From CAWJLE01 sp963843645 (GTDB lineage Bacteria; Chloroflexota; Anaerolineae; DAOTYC01): a DNA stretch of 64,000 nucleotides. The notes below the pieces were generated by a model. It was not told the origin of the DNA and did no database searches. It saw nothing but the letters and a program-made list of their open reading frames with translations. Positions 28,505 through 37,826 of the stretch are shown piece after piece; positions within the stretch are counted from its first letter, which is position 1, and each line of letters begins with the position of its first letter. The position numbers and the translations under genes are program-made. Location: NCBI GenBank assembly GCA_963843645.1, contig CAWJLE010000005.1, positions 496,001 through 560,000 of the forward strand, written 5' to 3'.

Positions 28505-29181
28505 ATGGACGATCGCGCTCGCATTCGGATCCTGACTCGCGGACGATCACGAAATTGTGCGCAAAGGCATCCGCGACTTCTTGTCCGAGGAGACAGACCT
28601 ACAAGTTGTCGCCGAAGCGGCGGACGGTGAGCGGGCTCTTCAGTTGATGGAAGAATTGCACCCTGACGTGGCCGTGCTGGATATTCAAATGCCGAAGCTA
28701 ACCGGCATTCAGGTCGCCGAAAAGAGCCGGCTCGACCTGCCCGGACGTAAAGGTGCTTATCCTCACTGCCTACGACTACGACCCATACGTGTTCGCCGCC
28801 TTACGTTCGGGCGCCGCTGGCTATATCCTGAAGACGGCACGCTCGCACGAGCTGGCCCAGGCGGTGCGCACCGTCTACAACGGCGGCTCAGCGCTCGATG
28901 CGCAGATCACTCGCAAGGTCGTGGAGCACATGACCAGCGGCAGCCCTTACAGCCGCGGCGAAGGCATGATCGAGCATCCTTCAGAGCGCGAAATGGAAGT
29001 CCTGCGCCTGGTGGTGCGAGGTCTGAGCAACCGCGATATCGCGGAACAGATGGGCATCAGCCATCGCACGGTGCAGGGACACCTGGCTAATCTGTTCGGC
29101 AAAATGAGCGTCAACAGTCGAACTGAAGCGGCCCTGCTGGCCATTAAATTGGGCTGGATCAGCCTGGACGAGATGGCCTGA
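28505..29181 (+). CDS. NarL/LuxR-family response regulator, two frameshifts
   Basis: About 225 residues over three frames. From the ATG at 28505: RARIRIL; after one extra base near 28535, ADDHEIVRKGIRDFLSEE with VAVLDIQMPKLTG (phospho-acceptor Asp). After another extra base near 28742: DVKVLILTAYDYDPYV and AGYILKTARSHELAQAV (conserved Lys). The C-terminus EREMEVLRLVVRGLSNRDIA and GISHRTVQGHLANLFGKM is a LuxR-type helix-turn-helix. It is followed 12 nt later by its sensor kinase. The signal is unknown. Confidence 0.87.
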
Positions 29182-29193
29182 GAGGTTCCCCCC

Positions 29194-30928
29194 ATGTTAA
29201 AACGTGTGCGTGGCCTCCGAGTGCAGCTGCTGCTGTGGGCCGTCCTTCCTCTGACCGTCGTCGTCGTGGTCGTATCGGCTGCGGGCGTCTATCTGCACCA
29301 GATGGCGACGCGCAGCCTGATCGCTCAGCGCAACGAACAGCTGACCCGAGTGGCTGCGCGCCTGATGGACGAGCGGCTGAAGCTGCACCTGCGGTTGCTC
29401 GAGTCGGTCGCCGCGCGTAGTGACGTCATGACCGAACCGCTCGGCGCAGAAGAGTTTGAGCGCGGGCTGTTTATCTACGATCCAAAGGACCCGATCTACC
29501 CCGTCAAACCCCTCAACGCTCTGGCGCAGAGCACTTATCCGGGTGAGCAAGCGACTGATATCTTGAGCATTCCGGCGCAGCAGATGGGCCTGACTCACAT
29601 TTCACACCCTTTCCTGGACCCGGTGACGAAGCAACAAACCGTACTGTTTGGCGCCCCGTTGGCCGATGGCCGAACTTTGCTGGGAATGGTCTCGTTCAAG
29701 GACTTGGATTTCCCGGCGGTCGTTCAGAGCGTCGACGGTCCGCAGGGCAGCGCCTGTCTGATCAAACAGAATAGCGTTGTGGCCTACGGCCAGAGACCTT
29801 GCCCAAGATCAGCGCAATCTGAACAAAACGACTGGAATTCCTCAGGAATGTCAGAGCGGAGAGGGCACGACTTTCCGAGTTGGACCGAACGGACAGGAAT
29901 TGGTGATCTCACACGCGCCCTTGCCGACCGCCGACTGGGGGCTGGTCGTTTGGGAGCCCTGGGCCAATTCGGTGGCGCCGCTGCAGCGCGCGTCGGAGAT
30001 GACTCCTATCATCCTGGTGCTCATTTTGTTTGGTGCATTCGCGGTGATCTTCTTCGGCATGCGCAACATTATCCAGCCGTTGCAGACGCTGGAGCACGAG
30101 GCGCGGCGCGTGGCGAGCGGCGACGCAGACGAGATCCGCGCGCCGGTGGGAGGTGTGGGTGAAATCGAATCGCTGCGACAGACTTTGAACCAGATGACCG
30201 TCCAGATCCGCGCCTATCAAACCGCCTTGCGTGACTATCTCAGCGCACTGACTCATGCCGAGGAGGACGAGCGCCGCCATGTGGCACGCGAGTTGCACGA
30301 CGATACCGTGCAGACAATCGTGGCGCTCATTCAGCGGCTGGAAGTGTGCGAGCGCGCCGACTCACCTGATAACTTGAGCTGTCGATTGGATGACGTACGC
30401 GACCTCGCGTCGCAATCGCTCGACAGCATCCGCCGCCTCATTTACAATTTGAGGCCGCTGTATCTCGAGGACTTGGGCCTGATCGCAGCGGTTGAAACCC
30501 TGTGTAAAGACGTCGAGCGCAGCATGGGGGCGCCTCGCATACAGATCAGCATCAGCGGCCAGGAGACTCGCCTGTCCGCCGAGCTGGAGTTGACCGCTTT
30601 CCGTATCCTCCAGGAGGCTCTCACGAACGTATTGCGACACGCCAAGGCTCATACCGTCCAGGTTCGACTGGAGTTTGGTGAGCAGAACCTCACCCTGATC
30701 GTCCAGGATGATGGTAAAGGTTTCGTCACCCCGACCTCCGCGGAGGACCTGGCACGTCAGGGCCACTTTGGCCTGATGGGCATGCGGGAGCGAGTCTTGC
30801 GTTTCGACGGTCATCTTTCGCTGCAATCCCAACCTGGCTACGGTACGACTCTGATGGTCACCATCCCCTCCAACGTGGATTTCGCACTCCACTCCCGCTG
30901 CACCGTATGCGTCAGGCAGCCTCTCTGA
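29194..30928 (+). CDS. NarX/DesK-type sensor histidine kinase, one frameshift
   Basis: About 570 residues over two frames. An N-terminal membrane helix (LLLWAVLPLTVVVVVVSA) precedes an extracytoplasmic dCache-like region (LLESVAARSDVM, FIYDPKDPIYPVKP, GAPLADGRTLLGMVSF). Frames change near 29795 (VVAYGQ to DLAQDQRNL). A second helix (MTPIILVLILFGAFAVIFFG) leads to a HAMP region, then HisKA_3 with RRHVARELHDDTVQTIVALI (phospho-His) and HATPase_c (TNVLRHAKAH, DDGKGF, GLMGMRERV). It phosphorylates the regulator just upstream. The extracellular ligand cannot be inferred. Confidence 0.85.
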
Positions 30929-31168
30929 ACGAACTTCAATCACCGGATAGTCTTGTTCAAGGCTTGACCTGCGGTCGTCATTGGGCCTGATGGCGGTGTC
31001 GAATTTAGGCCGGATGGCGCTTACAGCCGGCCGAGCAATTGTGGTATAGTGTGTGTGAGTACAGTACTAAACTGTTTTCTCACGCATACTTCACCGCCAG
31101 CGCCAACCAAAGGGGAGCCTCAGGCTTTGGCTTTGCGACCGAGTTGGTGCTCGTCAAGGAGAAAAGAA

Positions 31169-31435
31169 ATGCCGCTCTTCGAGATCGAATCGCCTCATAC
31201 TCCCGAGGAATGTACACAAGGCTTGAAAGACCTGCAGTCACAAAAAGAAGTTCTGGACAAGTTCGTCTGGGGATGCCATTCGGGCCTCCACACCGGCTGG
31301 GCGCTGGTCGAGGCACAGAACGAAAACGCGGCGCGTGACCTCATCCCGAAGATCGTGCGCAGCAAAGCTAAGGTGACGCAGGTGGAGAAATATACCCAGG
31401 AGCAAGTGAAGGACATGCTGAAGATACACTCCTAA
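31169..31435 (+). CDS. Small conserved-looking hypothetical protein
   Basis: 88 residues from the ATG at 31169, 8 nt after AAGGAG. It reads MPLFEIESPHTPEECTQGLK with FVWGCHSGLHTGWALVEAQN and IVRSKAKVTQVEKYTQEQV. The alternating pattern suggests a small ferredoxin-like alpha/beta fold. I do not recognise the family. A promoter-like TATAGT at about 31045 (TTACAG 18 bp upstream) precedes it. Nothing else is seen in 30929-31168. Confidence 0.7.
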   Translation: MPLFEIESPHTPEECTQGLKDLQSQKEVLDKFVWGCHSGLHTGWALVEAQNENAARDLIPKIVRSKAKVTQVEKYTQEQVKDMLKIHS

Positions 31436-31594
31436 AGGAGGAACGTGGGCAGACGTCAGCTGGGCGTCTTTGATCGAGTTTGAGGCGCGCATCCGGGTTC
31501 GGATGGGCGCCTGTCGGTCGTACGGCGATTTGCATACAGGTGCGGCGGATGGTATGATGTAATAGCCTAGTCCACATAGCCCGAGGTAAGGGGA

Positions 31595-32368
31595 ATGGAA
31601 AATCGGACCTATACCATCGTGCTGTCCATGGTGTTCGCGCTGATCGCTGTGCTCACCTGCCTGATCGCGGTGGTGCTGCTCTGGATGTTTCAGCAAGGCG
31701 GACCGCCCTTGTTGGCTGTCCAGGGGCCAACTTCGTTGCCGACCCCGACGCTGGCTCCAACCATACAAATCAGCCTGGCACTCGAGCCCACACTGGTGGT
31801 GCCGACGCCGGCTCCTCCGCCTGCAGCGGTGGCGACGTCGTCTCCGATTAGCCTGGTTGCGCCAACTTCCGTCGGGCCCATGCCGACGCAACCGGTTTTT
31901 CTGTCCATTCCGCTTCAACAGACGCCGCTGCGAGTCGTCGCGACCGCGACGCGCAGCACCCCAAAGTCGCTCCCCCGGTCCACACCGACGCCCGAGGGGC
32001 CAGCGCCAACTGCCACGTTACCCGGCAATTTCCAGTTCGTAGCTGACGGCGAAGTGAGGCCGGATCCGAAGCGAGCCTGCACCGGCGCCGCGATCTTCGG
32101 CTATTTCCACGATACGGAAGGGAAGCCGATCGCGGGCGCGCGGGTAAAGGTGTACAATCAGTATCTGTCGGACTTCTCAGCGCCCTCCAAGCCGGTGGAT
32201 GCCCCCGACGCCGGCTACTACGACTTCCTGATCAATCCCAAGCCGTCATCGTGGAACGTCGTCGTCGTGGACGGCGCGAACTCGCCAATCAGTCCGGAAG
32301 TTCAGGTAATCCGCCCTGACGGTGTGGAGGTGTGCTACTTCCAGTTGGACTGGAAGGCGACGAGATGA
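31595..32368 (+). CDS. Membrane-anchored surface protein with Pro/Thr linker and beta-sandwich-like tail
   Basis: 257 residues. A single membrane helix near residues 8-33 (TIVLSMVFALIAVLTCLIAVVL region) is followed by a low-complexity P/T/A linker of about 110 residues (TSLPTPTLAPT, TPAPPPAAV). The folded end holds GAAIFGYFHDTEGKPIAGAR and NPKPSSWNVVVVDG. The latter resembles carboxypeptidase-regulatory or Ig-like extracellular domains. Likely an exported anchored protein. Function unknown. A GAGGTAAGGGG ribosome binding site precedes the ATG. Confidence 0.72.
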   Translation: MENRTYTIVLSMVFALIAVLTCLIAVVLLWMFQQGGPPLLAVQGPTSLPTPTLAPTIQISLALEPTLVVPTPAPPPAAVATSSPISLVAPTSVGPMPTQPVFLSIPLQQTPLRVVATATRSTPKSLPRSTPTPEGPAPTATLPGNFQFVADGEVRPDPKRACTGAAIFGYFHDTEGKPIAGARVKVYNQYLSDFSAPSKPVDAPDAGYYDFLINPKPSSWNVVVVDGANSPISPEVQVIRPDGVEVCYFQLDWKATR

Positions 32369-32402
32369 AATGATGCTGCATTAGTCACATACTAATCTTG
32401 AG

Positions 32403-32438
32403 ACAGGACCCCAGCCGCAGCCGCGGTTGGGGTCCTGT
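32403..32438 (+). terminator. Terminator-like hairpin
   Basis: ACAGGACCCCAGCCGC pairs with GCGGTTGGGGTCCTGT (one G-T) with a 4-nt loop, 35 nt after the surface-protein stop. The T-run is poor. Confidence 0.6.
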
Positions 32439-32524
32439 GATTGGCAGGCGGCCGCTCCTGTCAGGAAGCCGCGACCGCGCATCTGCGAGAGGTTGAGCGG
32501 TGCTCGTCTGTGCAAAGGCTCAGA

Positions 32525-32590
32525 CTTAAGCTGATCGTAAGGTCGTTGTCAGGCTCTCTTAAGGCTATGCGCTTTTCCTTATGCTATCCT
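32525..32590 (+). promoter_or_regulatory. htrA promoter with four 11-bp-spaced CTTAAG repeats (site A)
   Basis: CTTAAG (32525), CGTAAG (32536), TGTCAG (32547) and CTTAAG (32558) start exactly 11 bp apart. The -10 box TATCCT starts at 32585, 27 bp after the start of the last repeat. Transcription would begin near 32597, leaving a leader of about 195 nt before htrA. A further TTAAG-GTTAAG cluster lies at 32760-32770, just before the ribosome binding site. Confidence 0.78.
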
Positions 32591-32791
32591 ATGGTCGATT
32601 CGAAAAGCGGAGCGCGAAAACGGGCCCGCAGGCGGACAGTGTGGTTCACGTGCTGCTCGAGCGCCAGCTGATCGATGCTCGAATCGAGCCGGTCCAGGTC
32701 GGCCGCTCCGACGTGGACCGGACACGATGTGATGATTCGAAAGTGGAACTCAAGCTAACTTAAGGTTAAGCGTGGATCAGGAGAGATTAAA

Positions 32792-34003
32792 ATGAAACGC
32801 ATTGGAACCGTGTTGGTTGTTGTCATGTTTCTGGTAGGAGTACTGGCTCTTGGCGCCTTCGGTCCGACCCTACAGGTCGCTCGACCGGTCGCGGCAGCGG
32901 CGCCGTCCTCCGACGCGATCACGCCTCCCGCGATGCTTACGGGCCTGGAATCAACCTTGGAGCAGATTTACGCGAAAGTCAGCCCTTCCGTCGTGAATAT
33001 CCAGGTCGTACTGCCGCAGCAAGCGAGCGTTTCGCCGTCTGCCATTCCTGGCTTTCCGTACTTTGGCCAGCAGCCCCAGCAGCAATACGCCGAGGCTTTG
33101 GGCTCGGGGTTCGTGTGGGACAAGCAGGGTGACATCGTCACCAACAATCACGTTGTGGCGGGCGCCAGCAAGATTACAGTCACGTTCTCAGACGGCAGTA
33201 TGGTCCCAGCCAAAGTGGTCGGGACCGATCCGGCCAGCGACCTTGCTGTGATCAAAGTCAACGTCCCGGCCAGCCGGCTGCAACCGGTGACCCTGGCTGA
33301 TTCCAGCCAGCTGAAAGTCGGGCAGTTGAATGTGGCCATCGGCAACCCGTTCGGCCTCAAAGGCACGATGACGGTTGGCTTCATCAGCGCTTTGGGCCGG
33401 CTTCTGCCGGCAGGCTCGGCCAGCCAGCAAGGCCCGAGCTACAGCATCCCCGACATCATCCAGACCGATGCGCCGATCAATCCCGGTAACTCGGGCGGTG
33501 TTCTGCTGAACGATCAGGGCCAGTTGATCGGAGTGACTTCGGCGATCATCTCGCCGGTGAAGGCGTCTTCCGGCGTGGGCTTTGCTATCCCGTCGAATAT
33601 CGTGAAAGAAGTGGCGACTTCACTCATCAAAACCGGCCAGTTCGAGCATCCGTGGCTGGGACTCAGCGGGACTTCGCTGACCCCTGAGCTGAATCAGGCC
33701 ATGCATCTCAAGGCCGGCCAGGAAGGCGCGCTGATCGTCAATGTGACGCCAGGCGGTCCGGCCGCCAAGGCGAACCTGTTGGGCAGTACGCAGCAGGCCA
33801 CCATCCTTGGCCAGCAGGTATCGGTGGGTGGCGATGTGATCGTCGCCCTCAATGGCCAGACGATAAAGAGCTTCGACAATCTGATCAACGACATGGCTAT
33901 GATGCAGGTCGGGCAGAAAGTCACTCTGACGGTGTTGCACAATGGGCAGACCAAGAACGTCGAGATCACTCTGACGGCTCGGCCTCAGCAGCCGACAGCC
34001 TGA
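32792..34003 (+). CDS. htrA: HtrA/DegP-family serine protease with PDZ domain
   Basis: 403 residues. The N-terminal hydrophobic stretch (VLVVVMFLVGVLALGAFG) is a signal peptide or anchor. The S1C protease has His in TNNHVVAGA, Asp in DPASDLAVIKV and Ser in NPGNSGGVL, a complete triad. A C-terminal PDZ domain begins near PWLGLSGTSLTPELNQAM and ends GQKVTLTVLHNGQTKNVEIT. It degrades or refolds damaged exported proteins outside the membrane. CAGGAGAG ribosome binding site. In many bacteria htrA is the signature target of envelope-stress two-component systems. Here its promoter has the shared CTTAAG operator. Confidence 0.93.
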   Translation: MKRIGTVLVVVMFLVGVLALGAFGPTLQVARPVAAAAPSSDAITPPAMLTGLESTLEQIYAKVSPSVVNIQVVLPQQASVSPSAIPGFPYFGQQPQQQYAEALGSGFVWDKQGDIVTNNHVVAGASKITVTFSDGSMVPAKVVGTDPASDLAVIKVNVPASRLQPVTLADSSQLKVGQLNVAIGNPFGLKGTMTVGFISALGRLLPAGSASQQGPSYSIPDIIQTDAPINPGNSGGVLLNDQGQLIGVTSAIISPVKASSGVGFAIPSNIVKEVATSLIKTGQFEHPWLGLSGTSLTPELNQAMHLKAGQEGALIVNVTPGGPAAKANLLGSTQQATILGQQVSVGGDVIVALNGQTIKSFDNLINDMAMMQVGQKVTLTVLHNGQTKNVEITLTARPQQPTA

Positions 34004-34087
34004 CGCCGCGCTGAAGAGGCCAAGCTCACGCCCTGTGGGCAGACCCTTCCCTTGTTTGACATCTGGGTCTGCACGCTGAATTGGAGT

Positions 34088-34136
34088 AACGAGCGGCGCT
34101 GTATCCGCAATGGATGCAGCGCCGCTTGTTGTTTGT
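34088..34136 (+). terminator. Terminator after htrA
   Basis: AACGAGCGGCGCTG with TATCC pairs with GGAT and CAGCGCCGCTTGTT; the tail TGTTGTTTGTGT is T-rich. It lies 85 nt after the htrA stop. Confidence 0.7.
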
Positions 34137-34890
34137 GTCGGCCGATTCGTATACCAGGCAGTCAGGGCTGGACGTTTTTGATCAGGACGCCATCCGGGGC
34201 CGCGGCCACGTGAGGCCCGCGGCATTGGGGACGGGCGACCGGGGGCCCGAGATAAAACTCAGCCGCCCTTTGGTCTGAGCTGTTCGACTGCGGTTGCCGC
34301 ACCCTGGATGCCCGGCCGGCCAAATCTCGTTCCGCCGCATTCGCTTGCCCAAACCTACACGACAGTTGGGCACATCTTCTGATCACGCGAGAAACGCGTG
34401 GTGGACGGCGATGGTATGGTTGTGGGGTTGTCTCAAAGTGGGATATCAGTATGGAATGGCGCAGGTGGGCCGAAGAGCGGGAGACCCACTTGCCACGGCG
34501 TCCCGTACGCCGATCAACAGGGGCGGCTCGACTGGAGCCTGCCCCACCAGAAGACTCTGTGCCAGCCACAACCTGGATTAGGCTGCCGCTGGCCGCGCGA
34601 CCCTTTGGAGCCCGCGGGTTCAGCCCCGTAGCGCCCCGCGAATTGCCGCGGCATGTTCGTCACCGCGGCGTCCCCTGCGCCCGCTGCTCTGATGGGGGAC
34701 ACCAACGCAGCCACGCTGCTGCGTTGGTGTCCCACTACATACGTTTGATCGGTGACGTGTAGGATGATGACGTCACGTCTCACAACGGGCCGGTCGACGA
34801 GGCGTTGGGGAGCAGGTGCCGATCGGTCTTGGTGACCGCTGGGTTGCCCAGCATCGGCCCGGTGCAATCCCCCCCGAGGCTCCCGGCCGC
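34137..34890. other. Gene-poor stretch downstream of a leftward operator-bearing promoter
   Basis: No frame on either strand has a recognisable family, good start and full length. Minus-strand frames of 130-135 codons have arginine/serine-rich composition typical of noncoding GC-rich frames. A short run RDVIILHVTDQTYVVG (about 34745-34790, minus) looks protein-like but cannot be extended. It may be a decayed gene or hold an untranslated RNA driven from 34905. Confidence 0.5.
34696..34733. terminator. Perfect 16-bp hairpin
   Basis: GGGACACCAACGCAGC and its exact complement around a 6-nt loop. It lies about 160-200 nt downstream of the leftward start predicted near 34893, so it could be the 3' end of a small RNA. 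No T-run on either side. Confidence 0.6.
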
Positions 34891-34899
34891 GACTGCCTA

Positions 34900-34965
34900 A
34901 GAATAGCATATTATGAACTTCATTGCCTTAAGCTCAGGTTCAGGCCACCTTAAATTGACCTTAAG
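34900..34965 (-). promoter_or_regulatory. Leftward promoter with four 11-bp-spaced CTTAAG repeats (site D)
   Basis: Minus strand: CTTAAG (from 34965), TTTAAG (34954), CTGAAC (34943), CTTAAG (34932), each 11 bp apart. The -10 TATTCT starts at 34905, exactly 27 bp after the start of the last repeat. No gene is recognised downstream. Confidence 0.75.
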
Positions 34966-35126
34966 CCGCCGCAAGATCTGAGCCGTCGTGAACCATGTGC
35001 AGGCCCGCGTCGTCAGCCAACGCTCCGGCGCCCGTGGACGGACTGGCTGTGGAAGGTTCCAAGGCAGATACGTGGCGATCAATAAAGCGATCTTTGGTCC
35101 ACGATATCCCATCCTCTTGGGCCCTC

Positions 35127-35327
35127 TCAAACCACAAAGACGTAGGTGACGAAGATACCGAGAGCGAACGCTGCCAGCATCAGTAGCCACAGAAGGATGT
35201 CGTTTCGCCGATCATCCGACCCTTCTCGCAATTTTGTCAGGCTCAGTCTCCATAGGCCGAACGTCAACAGAAACAGCAGACTCAGCACAAAGCCAAGCAA
35301 TATGGGGACCGTCAGTATACTTAACAT
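35127..35327 (-). CDS. Small two-helix membrane protein
   Basis: 66 residues from the ATG at 35327 (GAGGGA upstream; a TTG at 35342 is in frame but covers that site). Two hydrophobic helices, TVPILLGFVLSLLFLLTFG and ILLWLLMLAAFALGIFVTYV, flank a charged loop (TKLREGSDDRRND). This is a hairpin membrane protein of unknown family. It has its own CTTAAG-operator promoter and follows the sensor kinase gene, so it may be an accessory or feedback component of that two-component system. Confidence 0.75.
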   Translation of the reverse strand: MLSILTVPILLGFVLSLLFLLTFGLWRLSLTKLREGSDDRRNDILLWLLMLAAFALGIFVTYVFVV

Positions 35328-35366
35328 AGTTTTATCCCTCAAGGACTACATCGTCCACTGCATCGT

Positions 35367-35432
35367 AACATATCACAACGGGAGATTGCACACCTTAAGA
35401 GGAGATTTGAGCCGCCTTATACTCACCTTAAG
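35367..35432 (-). promoter_or_regulatory. Promoter of small membrane protein with four 11-bp-spaced CTTAAG repeats (site C)
   Basis: Minus strand: CTTAAG (from 35432), TATAAG (35421), TCAAAT (35410), CTTAAG (35399), each 11 bp apart. The -10-like TATGTT starts at 35372, 27 bp after the start of the last repeat. The start near 35360 leaves a leader of about 33 nt. TATGTT is a weak -10, consistent with activator dependence. Confidence 0.75.
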
Positions 35433-35520
35433 AGCGGGGCGCGCGGCAGCTCGGCCGGGGCCTCCGTCAAGAGACCGCGGAACGAGAAGGCTATACGCGG
35501 ATCGAGGTGGGTTGTGGGGA

Positions 35521-36969
35521 CTACGGGAGGTCGCTGCCCGGCAGTGGGACCGTGCGGGGAAGGAGTGGAAGCCGGATGGTGAAGCGGCTTCCGGAGCCGG
35601 GAACGCTGTCCATGACGAGCGTGCCCCCATGGGCTACGATCATATCGCGCGCCAGGCTGAGACCGAGCCCCATGCCATCCGGGAACCGGCCCGAGGTCGA
35701 GCCACGATAGAACGGCGTGAACACCCGGCCCTGTTCCTCGACCGGAATGCCTGGGCCGGAGTCGGCCACCCGAATCCACAGCCCATCCTGGTCCAGCCCC
35801 GCATCTACCGATACACTGCCTCCACGCGGCGTGTACTTGATGGCATTGCTGAGGAGATTGCCGATTGCCCCCGCCAGCCGGTCAGGATCGGCCTCGAACG
35901 CGGGCCATTCGGTGGGCACGTTCGTCGTCCACGCCAGCCCCTTGCTCTGTGCGGCCTCGCGCCAGGGCACCAGGACGCGCGGCAGCCAGACGCCGGGCTC
36001 GATCGGCCGGCGGTCTACCTTCAGCAGGCCCAACACCTGATCGTGCACGCGGGCCAGATCGTCCAACAGATGCTGCTGGCGCTCCAACTCATCATCCATT
36101 CCGGCGAGCAATTCCTCACGGAGTGCCGCGTCCTCGGTGGCGCCGCGCGCCAGGGCCTGTACCGCAGAACGCAAACCGGCGATGGGGCGGCCCAGCTCGT
36201 GGACCACGTTGGCCAGCATCTGCCGCTCTGAGCGTTCAAGCGCATTCAGCCGATCGACGAGCGTGTTGACTGCCCGCAGGAGCCTGCGTATCTCCAGGGG
36301 CCCACGTTCGTCGATGGTGGTCGACTTCTGCCCGCTCGCCAGGTCCTGGATGGCGCGCGTCACCTCTCGCAGCGGGCGCTCCAGATTGGCGGCCAGCAGC
36401 AAGCTCATGGTCGTGCCGAGGAGCAGCCCGGCCACCAGCACGGCGAACACCAGGTAGCGCAAGCGGATGAAGCGCTCCTGGATGGTGGCGAACCGCTGGC
36501 TGACCCGGATCACGCCGATCACGCTTTGATTGGAACTCAGCACGGGAACGAAGACGTCGGCCACCTGGCCGTGCAGATTCCGGCTATAGTCGGTATGCAC
36601 GCTGGTCTGGCCTGCCAGGACGCTGGCCAAATCCGGGTGCGCCAGCGGCTGCCCCACCTGGCCGGCGTCCACGGAGTCGCTGGATGCCAGCAAGCGTCCG
36701 GCATTGTCCAGCACCATGATGCGGGCGGTGACGTTCTGGCTGACCCGCGTCACGAAGGCTTCAGAATCGGCCGCGCTGCGCCACATCCCCGGCTCCTGCT
36801 GCGCCAATTCAGCCACCAGCAAAGCCTCCCCGTGCAGGTCGGTGGTCAGGGTGGGCAGCAGCACGCCGGTCTCCAGCACGTAGACCAGCGCGATGCCCAT
36901 TGCGGGGACGATCAAGAGCAGAGGCAATATGTGGCTTACGACAAACAGCCGGCGCAATGTGCCGATCAT
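35521..36969 (-). CDS. Sensor histidine kinase of OmpR-type two-component system
   Basis: 482 residues from the ATG at 36969, which overlaps the regulator's stop (ATGA). Two membrane helices (ILPLLLIVPAMGIALVYVLE and YLVFAVLVAGLLLGTTMSLL) bracket an extracytoplasmic sensor of about 150 residues (VTARIMVLDNAGRLLASSDS). A HAMP region follows, then a DHp with LANVVHELGRP, where the usual HELRTP reads HELGRP. The catalytic domain has GNLLSNAIKYTPRGG (N box), DSGPGIP, GMGLGLSLARDM. The His is present, so it should autophosphorylate. Confidence 0.88.
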   Translation of the reverse strand: MIGTLRRLFVVSHILPLLLIVPAMGIALVYVLETGVLLPTLTTDLHGEALLVAELAQQEPGMWRSAADSEAFVTRVSQNVTARIMVLDNAGRLLASSDSVDAGQVGQPLAHPDLASVLAGQTSVHTDYSRNLHGQVADVFVPVLSSNQSVIGVIRVSQRFATIQERFIRLRYLVFAVLVAGLLLGTTMSLLLAANLERPLREVTRAIQDLASGQKSTTIDERGPLEIRRLLRAVNTLVDRLNALERSERQMLANVVHELGRPIAGLRSAVQALARGATEDAALREELLAGMDDELERQQHLLDDLARVHDQVLGLLKVDRRPIEPGVWLPRVLVPWREAAQSKGLAWTTNVPTEWPAFEADPDRLAGAIGNLLSNAIKYTPRGGSVSVDAGLDQDGLWIRVADSGPGIPVEEQGRVFTPFYRGSTSGRFPDGMGLGLSLARDMIVAHGGTLVMDSVPGSGSRFTIRLPLLPRTVPLPGSDLP

Positions 36970-37667
36970 TGCCCCTCCCGAGGCTCCAACTTGTAGCCCA
37001 CGCCCCGGACCGTGACGACCCGCTCCGGGTGCTGTGGGTCGTTTTCGATCTTCTCGCGCAGCCAGCGGATGTGCACGTAGACCACCTGGGGCTCGCCGTC
37101 GAATTCCGCTCCCCACACGGTGCGCAGCAACTCGTCGGCGGGGACGACGCGTCCGGCATTCAGAACCAGGGCGTGCAGCAGCTCGAATTCTCGCGGAGAC
37201 AGATCGACCGTGCGATCCGCTATGGTCACCACGTGTGCGCCGGGATCGAGGACAATGTCACCGGCGGTCAAGACCTCGGGCTTCTCTGCGATGGATCCGG
37301 CCGGCTGCACGCGTCGCATCGCCGCCCTGATACGGGCCAGGAGGACCTCGAAATCGAACGGTTTGGTCACGTAATCGTCGGCCCCCAGCTCGAGCCCCAG
37401 CGCTTCGTCCAGCCCCCGCCGGCGCGTGGTCAGGAAGATGATCGGAGCGTTCAATACCGCTCGAAACTCGCGCAGGGCGGCCAGCCCGTCCATCCCGGGC
37501 AGGAGGATGTCGAGCAGGATCAGGTCGGCCGGGTCCCGGCGAACGAGCTCCAACGCGTCTTCGGCGCTGCCCGCCGCGCTGACACGATAGCCCTCCTTTT
37601 CCAGGTTGAACGTCAGGCTCCGGCGCAGGAGAGCATCATCATCGACCAGAATAATGTGTTTGGCCAT
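36966..37667 (-). CDS. OmpR/PhoB-family response regulator
   Basis: 233 residues from the ATG at 37667 (GGAGGAAAAG upstream). The receiver has ILVDDDALLRRSLTF (acidic pocket), LILLDILLPGMDGL (phospho-acceptor Asp), FLTTRR and DYVTKPFDFEVLLARI (Lys). The winged-helix C-terminus shows VDLSPREFELLHALVLNAGR, VVYVHIRWLREKIE and VVTVRGVGYKLE. Family members bind direct repeats one helical turn apart. The four CTTAAG promoters within 5 kb on either side are the obvious candidate targets. Its own upstream region lacks such repeats. Confidence 0.92.
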   Translation of the reverse strand: MAKHIILVDDDALLRRSLTFNLEKEGYRVSAAGSAEDALELVRRDPADLILLDILLPGMDGLAALREFRAVLNAPIIFLTTRRRGLDEALGLELGADDYVTKPFDFEVLLARIRAAMRRVQPAGSIAEKPEVLTAGDIVLDPGAHVVTIADRTVDLSPREFELLHALVLNAGRVVPADELLRTVWGAEFDGEPQVVYVHIRWLREKIENDPQHPERVVTVRGVGYKLEPREGQ

Positions 37668-37826
37668 CTTTTCCTCCGCGATCAGACGAACAGCGCCGCT
37701 GCCGCGGGCCGTCCAGATCGCCACGGCAGTGCGAATGTTCTCATATTGTAGCATATTCTGCATTGTGCTGGAATTAGGTCGTGTGAGCACCTTCGATGGG
37801 CGAATGGTGGGCGCCGCGTCTCACGC

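Noticed and set aside
34514..34909. 131-codon minus-strand frame downstream of the leftward operator promoter
   Set aside because: Its first codons lie upstream of the predicted transcription start, there is no ribosome binding site and the composition looks noncoding. Kept only as part of the gene-poor region.
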